Of a stretch of DNA of 64,000 nt, positions 60,634-64,000 are shown one piece after another (position 1 is the first letter of the stretch; the number at the start of each line of letters is the position of its first letter). The DNA is from Pseudorhodobacter antarcticus. Its GTDB lineage: Bacteria > Pseudomonadota > Alphaproteobacteria > Rhodobacterales > Rhodobacteraceae. The notes below the pieces were generated by a model. The model had not been told where the DNA came from, made no database searches, and was given only the letters and a program-made list of their open reading frames with translations. The stretch spans positions 62,001 to 126,000 of the forward strand of contig CAMAQR010000003.1 of assembly GCA_945860375.1 (NCBI GenBank), written 5' to 3'. The translations under genes and the position numbers were made by a program.

Positions 60634-63191
60634 CCTCTGTTTCGACAACTCAACCGCTGCCGGCCACGTCATACTCAGATTTTGCGGCCTCGATCATGCT
60701 GGCATTGATGGCCGTGGCAATCGTGCTGCTGGCCACAAATGCCTACAGTTTTCGCGCGAACCTCGACCTGTTGGAGGTCAGCGCGACGGACAACCGGGTG
60801 TGGACGACATCGCAGCTGGAGGTGGACCACAAAGGCCTGCTGCTGGCGTTGGCTGATACGCGCACCGCTGCGCCGGGCCAGATCGACGACAGGATATTGG
60901 TGGCGTTTGACATCTTTTACAGCCGAGTCGCGTTGCTGCCCGATTTTTTTGAAGGTCACGATCCGCCAACGACACTGCGTAGCGGTACGGAAAAGTTGGT
61001 CAGCCGCACTGACTTGCTTGCGCGGCACATTGACAGACTCGATTTGACCAACCCGACAGCCTTGGCCGAGTTCACAGCCGAGGCGCAAACCATGTCGCCG
61101 CTGGTGCGCCAGATCGCGCTGCAAACGCTTGATTACTTTGCGAACAAATCTTCGGCATACCTCGACCACGAAATCAGGCTGTGGCAGCGGTTCTTATCGG
61201 TTTCGCTGCTGTTGATCGGTCTGATGGCAACGGTGATGATCTTTGCTTTACTGCTGCACCGCCAGCTTGTCCATCAGTTCAAGCTGGTGCAATTGGCGGA
61301 GAAGAATATTCGCATGATCTATGACGCCACGATGACGGCGGTGGTGGTGATGGATATTGACGGCAAGACCATCAGGTTCAACCCGGCGGCTGAACGGCTC
61401 TTGGGCTACAAGGCGGCGGACATACTGGGGCGGAACGTCGCCGATACCCTTGTTCCGCCACAACGTCTGGCGGCGCACTACTGCGAAATGAAGCAGGCTT
61501 GGGAGGACGGCGCGACTGTCATGCCCGAGGTGACGCCACAGCTTTCCTCCGCTCTTGATGCCACGGGGCGCGAGTTTCCAATCGAATTGACGCTCCTTAC
61601 CAATCACGACCCAAACGGCGAAACGCTGATGATCGCCTTTATCCGCGATGTGTCCGAACAGACCGAACTTGAAAACAACCTGCGCGCGGCCCGTGACGAG
61701 GCCCAACACCATGCCGAAAGCCGCACCTTGTTCTTGGCCACCATGAGCCACGAGATGCGCACGCCGCTGCATGGACTGCTGGCCTCTTTGGAACTGATCG
61801 ACGACACAAGCCAACCCCCCGAAACACGCAAGCTTCTTGCAACTGCGCGCAACTGCGCCCTGCGCAGCGTGGCGCAGATCAATGATGTGCTTGATCTGAT
61901 TCAAATCGACGAGGTGCAAGAACCCACGACGGCCTTTGCCCCGATCAAGATTGTCACCGATATCATCGCAGAGTTGACGCCGTTGGCGCAGGAACGCAAC
62001 AATGCCGTTCAGATAAGGGTGACGGGTGAAGCCAAGGATCAGCACTGGAGCGGCCCGGCAAACACCTTCGCGCGGGTTTTGTACAATCTGATTGGCAATG
62101 CGTTGAAGTTTTCGGAAAACGGCAATGTCTGGGTTGACCTGTTGTTCCAGCACGATCCAGTCAAAGGCCATCGTCTTTCTGTGGCTGTCGAAGACAACGG
62201 CATCGGCATCGCAGCCGAGGAGCAGGGGCATATTTTTGAATTGTTCTTTTCCTTGCCCGCTTCAGGCACCATTCGGCGTCAGGGCGGCACCGGACTTGGC
62301 CTGCCCATCGCGCGCAAAGCTGTCGAAAAGATGGGGGGGCAGCTTGATCTGGAAAGCACTTTGGGCAAGGGCAGCCGGTTCCATTTCGAAATCCCGCTTG
62401 TCGCCGCGACCACTTTGGCGGTTGCACAAGGCGCCTTGCCGCTTCCTGCCCTGCCGCAGCATTTCGACCTGACCTGCATGGTCGTTGACGACAATATCGT
62501 CAATCTGGAGCTGACCGCCCAGATGCTGCGCCAATTGGGCTGCAAGGTGCAGGCGTTTGACAACGGCACGGCGGCCGCCTCGGTGGCGTTGAAGATGCAT
62601 TATGACGTCATCTTCATGGACCTGAACATGCCCGGCGGCATGTCTGGCGGCGAGACTGCCCGCCACATCCGCCATCTGGAAAAGATCAACCCAAGTCGTC
62701 CGGCCACAAAGTGCATCGTCGCCCTGACCGCCGACACCACTTTTGGCAGCCCCTCCAGCCTGGCCGAACACTGCATGGAACGCGTGTTGCACAAACCGGT
62801 CCGCACGACGGATCTGGTGCAGTTGTTTGTCAGTTTGGAGGATCGTCTGAAACAGCCCATTGCGCCAGATCCTGCGGCGCGGGCCACGGCTGACTTTTCC
62901 GAAATGAAGGATCTGATCGGGCCGGTCGCAACAAAGCGCTTGCTGGCGGGGGTGATCAACGACCTGAGATCACTGCAAGACGTGTTGGGAAACGAGGCTG
63001 ATCCGCAGTTGCAGGATCTTCTGCATCGCGCCATCGGGTCTACAGGAATGGTAGGCTTGACCGACGTCTCGCTGATCCTGTCCGATGCGATGAAGAACCT
63101 GCGGAAACAGGGGAATTTGAACGCAGAGTTGTCGGCGCTGTTCACGGCCTGCGATCTGGCTGTCGAGACGATTGAACAGACTGCAGACTGA
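60630..63191 (+). CDS. Hybrid sensor histidine kinase (PAS-HisKA-HATPase-REC-Hpt)
   Basis: An 853-residue hybrid kinase. Two transmembrane helices (about 20-38 and 190-213) flank a periplasmic sensor of about 150 residues. A PAS domain follows (about 225-345, TAVVVMDIDGKTIRFNPAAE). The HisKA domain has phospho-His374 (TMSHEMRTPL). The ATPase carries YNLIGNALKFS, VEDNGIGIA and GGTGLGLPIA. The receiver has VVDDN and phospho-Asp664 (FMDLNMPGG). A C-terminal Hpt domain carries His799 (LLHRAIGSTG). This is a complete His-Asp-His phosphorelay needing an external response regulator, for which the divergent LuxR protein (59232-59912) is the candidate. It is translationally coupled to the Tat-exported protein, suggesting the latter delivers the signal. 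Confidence 0.92.
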   Translation: MTSVSTTQPLPATSYSDFAASIMLALMAVAIVLLATNAYSFRANLDLLEVSATDNRVWTTSQLEVDHKGLLLALADTRTAAPGQIDDRILVAFDIFYSRVALLPDFFEGHDPPTTLRSGTEKLVSRTDLLARHIDRLDLTNPTALAEFTAEAQTMSPLVRQIALQTLDYFANKSSAYLDHEIRLWQRFLSVSLLLIGLMATVMIFALLLHRQLVHQFKLVQLAEKNIRMIYDATMTAVVVMDIDGKTIRFNPAAERLLGYKAADILGRNVADTLVPPQRLAAHYCEMKQAWEDGATVMPEVTPQLSSALDATGREFPIELTLLTNHDPNGETLMIAFIRDVSEQTELENNLRAARDEAQHHAESRTLFLATMSHEMRTPLHGLLASLELIDDTSQPPETRKLLATARNCALRSVAQINDVLDLIQIDEVQEPTTAFAPIKIVTDIIAELTPLAQERNNAVQIRVTGEAKDQHWSGPANTFARVLYNLIGNALKFSENGNVWVDLLFQHDPVKGHRLSVAVEDNGIGIAAEEQGHIFELFFSLPASGTIRRQGGTGLGLPIARKAVEKMGGQLDLESTLGKGSRFHFEIPLVAATTLAVAQGALPLPALPQHFDLTCMVVDDNIVNLELTAQMLRQLGCKVQAFDNGTAAASVALKMHYDVIFMDLNMPGGMSGGETARHIRHLEKINPSRPATKCIVALTADTTFGSPSSLAEHCMERVLHKPVRTTDLVQLFVSLEDRLKQPIAPDPAARATADFSEMKDLIGPVATKRLLAGVINDLRSLQDVLGNEADPQLQDLLHRAIGSTGMVGLTDVSLILSDAMKNLRKQGNLNAELSALFTACDLAVETIEQTAD

Positions 63192-63208
63192 TACCCTGCG
63201 CCGCGTGT

Positions 63209-63469
63209 TCAGCTGTCGCTGCGATGATGCAGGCCAGCCTCTGAACCGTGCAAGCCACTCAACGGCCGGCCCAGCATGACGGTCGTTTCACCGGTTCTGA
63301 TCGCAAGCAACCCGTTCTTGTCGATCGGCAATTTTCCGGGCTGGTCAACCGGCACAACCGTCGGGCCCTGCGCATAGATCGTTCCTGCGATATGCACGGT
63401 GACGAAAGGGTAAACCGCGGTCTTCGCGCCGCTCAGGCCTTGCCGCAGCAGGTTGGAACCCGCGCTCAT
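63209..63469 (-). CDS. Hypothetical protein
   Basis: An 86-residue protein of unknown family (TAVYPFVTVHIAGTIYAQG). The C-terminal part has KNGLLAIRTGETTVMLGRPL. The start overlaps the stop of the preceding receiver-like gene (ATGA), so it is coupled to it. No transmembrane helix or signal peptide is evident; a beta-rich small domain is likely. Convergent with the hybrid kinase, 17 bases between the stops. Confidence 0.6.
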   Translation of the reverse strand: MSAGSNLLRQGLSGAKTAVYPFVTVHIAGTIYAQGPTVVPVDQPGKLPIDKNGLLAIRTGETTVMLGRPLSGLHGSEAGLHHRSDS

Positions 63470-63900
63470 GATCTGCGGGTCGCAAAATCGTGGCGCATTG
63501 CAGTGTTGTTCTCGAAGGCAGCTGTGACGCCACGCTGCAGGCGCCCAAGCGTGACCGGCGCCCGCAAGGTCGCATCACAGACCAATCGACGCTCGGCACC
63601 CAGATCGTCCATCACGACTGCCGAGGACACCAGAATAACCACGACATCGCCGCGCAGGTGCCGGAACTCCAGCATTGCCGTGACCGCAGCGTCGCAGTCC
63701 TCGAAAGCGTCGATGTTGACCACCAGATAGTGGAACCCAGTGTGAAGCGTGGCCGAATCCGGCAATTGATCGACCTGCACAAAAGAAGCGCAGGGCCCCA
63801 GACCGAGCTGCCGCAGCATCCCGCAGATCGTCCCTGTGTCGTCTGCGGCAAAGCCGACCACGCAAGCCGGTGCTGTCGGGAACGCCCCGCTTTGGGACAT
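63466..63900 (-). CDS. Receiver-like (pseudo-receiver) protein
   Basis: A 144-residue protein of REC-like length and secondary-structure pattern. An acidic pair is present in GFAADDTG, the region of the phospho-Asp reads YLVVNIDAFED, the switch Ser/Thr reads VSS and the conserved Lys position reads LRAPVTLGRL (Arg/Pro instead of K-P). These changes suggest it does not accept phosphate normally. The start MSQSGA was chosen (cat at 63898-63900); the frame also opens further right with a TTG, and the gene could in principle continue beyond what is seen here. It is co-transcribed with the 86-residue hypothetical protein. Confidence 0.6.
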   Translation of the reverse strand: MSQSGAFPTAPACVVGFAADDTGTICGMLRQLGLGPCASFVQVDQLPDSATLHTGFHYLVVNIDAFEDCDAAVTAMLEFRHLRGDVVVILVSSAVVMDDLGAERRLVCDATLRAPVTLGRLQRGVTAAFENNTAMRHDFATRRS

Positions 63901-64000
63901 CTTATCGTCCCGCGCCCAAAGCCGTTCAGCCGCAAGACCAAACTGACCCGGTACCACCGTTTCAAAAGTGCTGCTGTCGGCTGCAGGCTGCAAGTGACTG

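Overview
The window looks like chromosomal DNA of a freshwater or soil alphaproteobacterium of the order Rhodobacterales (Rhodobacter/Tabrizicola/Gemmobacter-like). The evidence is high GC, Rhodobacteraceae-type proteins (zinc-LID adenylate kinase, cbbE-cbbZ-cbbY order, DUF3309 protein, SulP/YeeE sulfur genes), an imuA-imuB-dnaE2 cassette, and an alphaproteobacterial LexA box of the form GAAC-N7-GAAC. No rRNA, tRNA, CRISPR array or phage was recognised.

Layout. 1-3108: circularly permuted ATP-grasp/alpha-E protein (cut by the left edge) and a transglutaminase. 3105-5780: a ruined alpha-galactoside locus. It holds a collapsed AraC/MelR-type regulator, a solute-binding-protein/ABC-ATPase fusion left by a deletion, an intact GH4 alpha-galactosidase and a frameshifted flavin-dependent halogenase. 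6394-9325: MacA/FtsX/LolD-type ABC exporter. 9544-14830: Crp/Fnr regulator, two small proteins, a P-type cation ATPase and a small membrane protein. 15085-19729: MHS transporter with a large periplasmic insert, adk and acs. 20391-22360: LuxR response regulator and GAF histidine kinase.

22652-37082 is a sugar/sugar-acid catabolic island. It has a ribose-type ABC importer, SMP-30 lactonase, EamA exporter, UxaA-type dehydratase, SDR, FAH-family enzyme, 3-hydroxyisobutyrate-dehydrogenase-like reductase, Ldh2-type dehydrogenase, an enolase-superfamily dehydratase broken by one missing G, and a divergent LysR regulator. Together they suggest import of a sugar or sugar lactone, lactone hydrolysis, dehydration to a 2-keto-3-deoxy acid and oxidation or cleavage. 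The exact substrate is not resolved.

37297-40482 is an arsenic operon: an ArsR-ArsC fusion, an arsenate-type GAPDH and ArsJ. 40676-43864 is a decayed junction: IS110 transposase remnant, collapsed cbbY, intact gph and rpe, and a SulP permease remnant. 43964-46330 is a reactive-sulfur module: persulfide-dioxygenase-like MBL protein, two YeeE/YedE proteins and a BigR/SqrR-like regulator broken by a G-run frameshift. 46540-52705 is the SOS mutagenesis operon (SRAP-imuA-imuB-dnaE2) with a LexA box. 53358-57463 is a spermidine/putrescine-type ABC importer. The right end (58221-63900) carries a 16S rRNA pseudouridine synthase and a signalling cluster: a LuxR response regulator divergent from a Tat-exported molybdopterin-fold protein and a hybrid sensor kinase, then a pseudo-receiver gene.

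The strongest theme is gene erosion. At least nine genes are collapsed, truncated or frameshifted. Two of them (enolase-superfamily enzyme, sulfur regulator) are broken only by a one-base loss in a G run, so sequencing or assembly error must be excluded there first.
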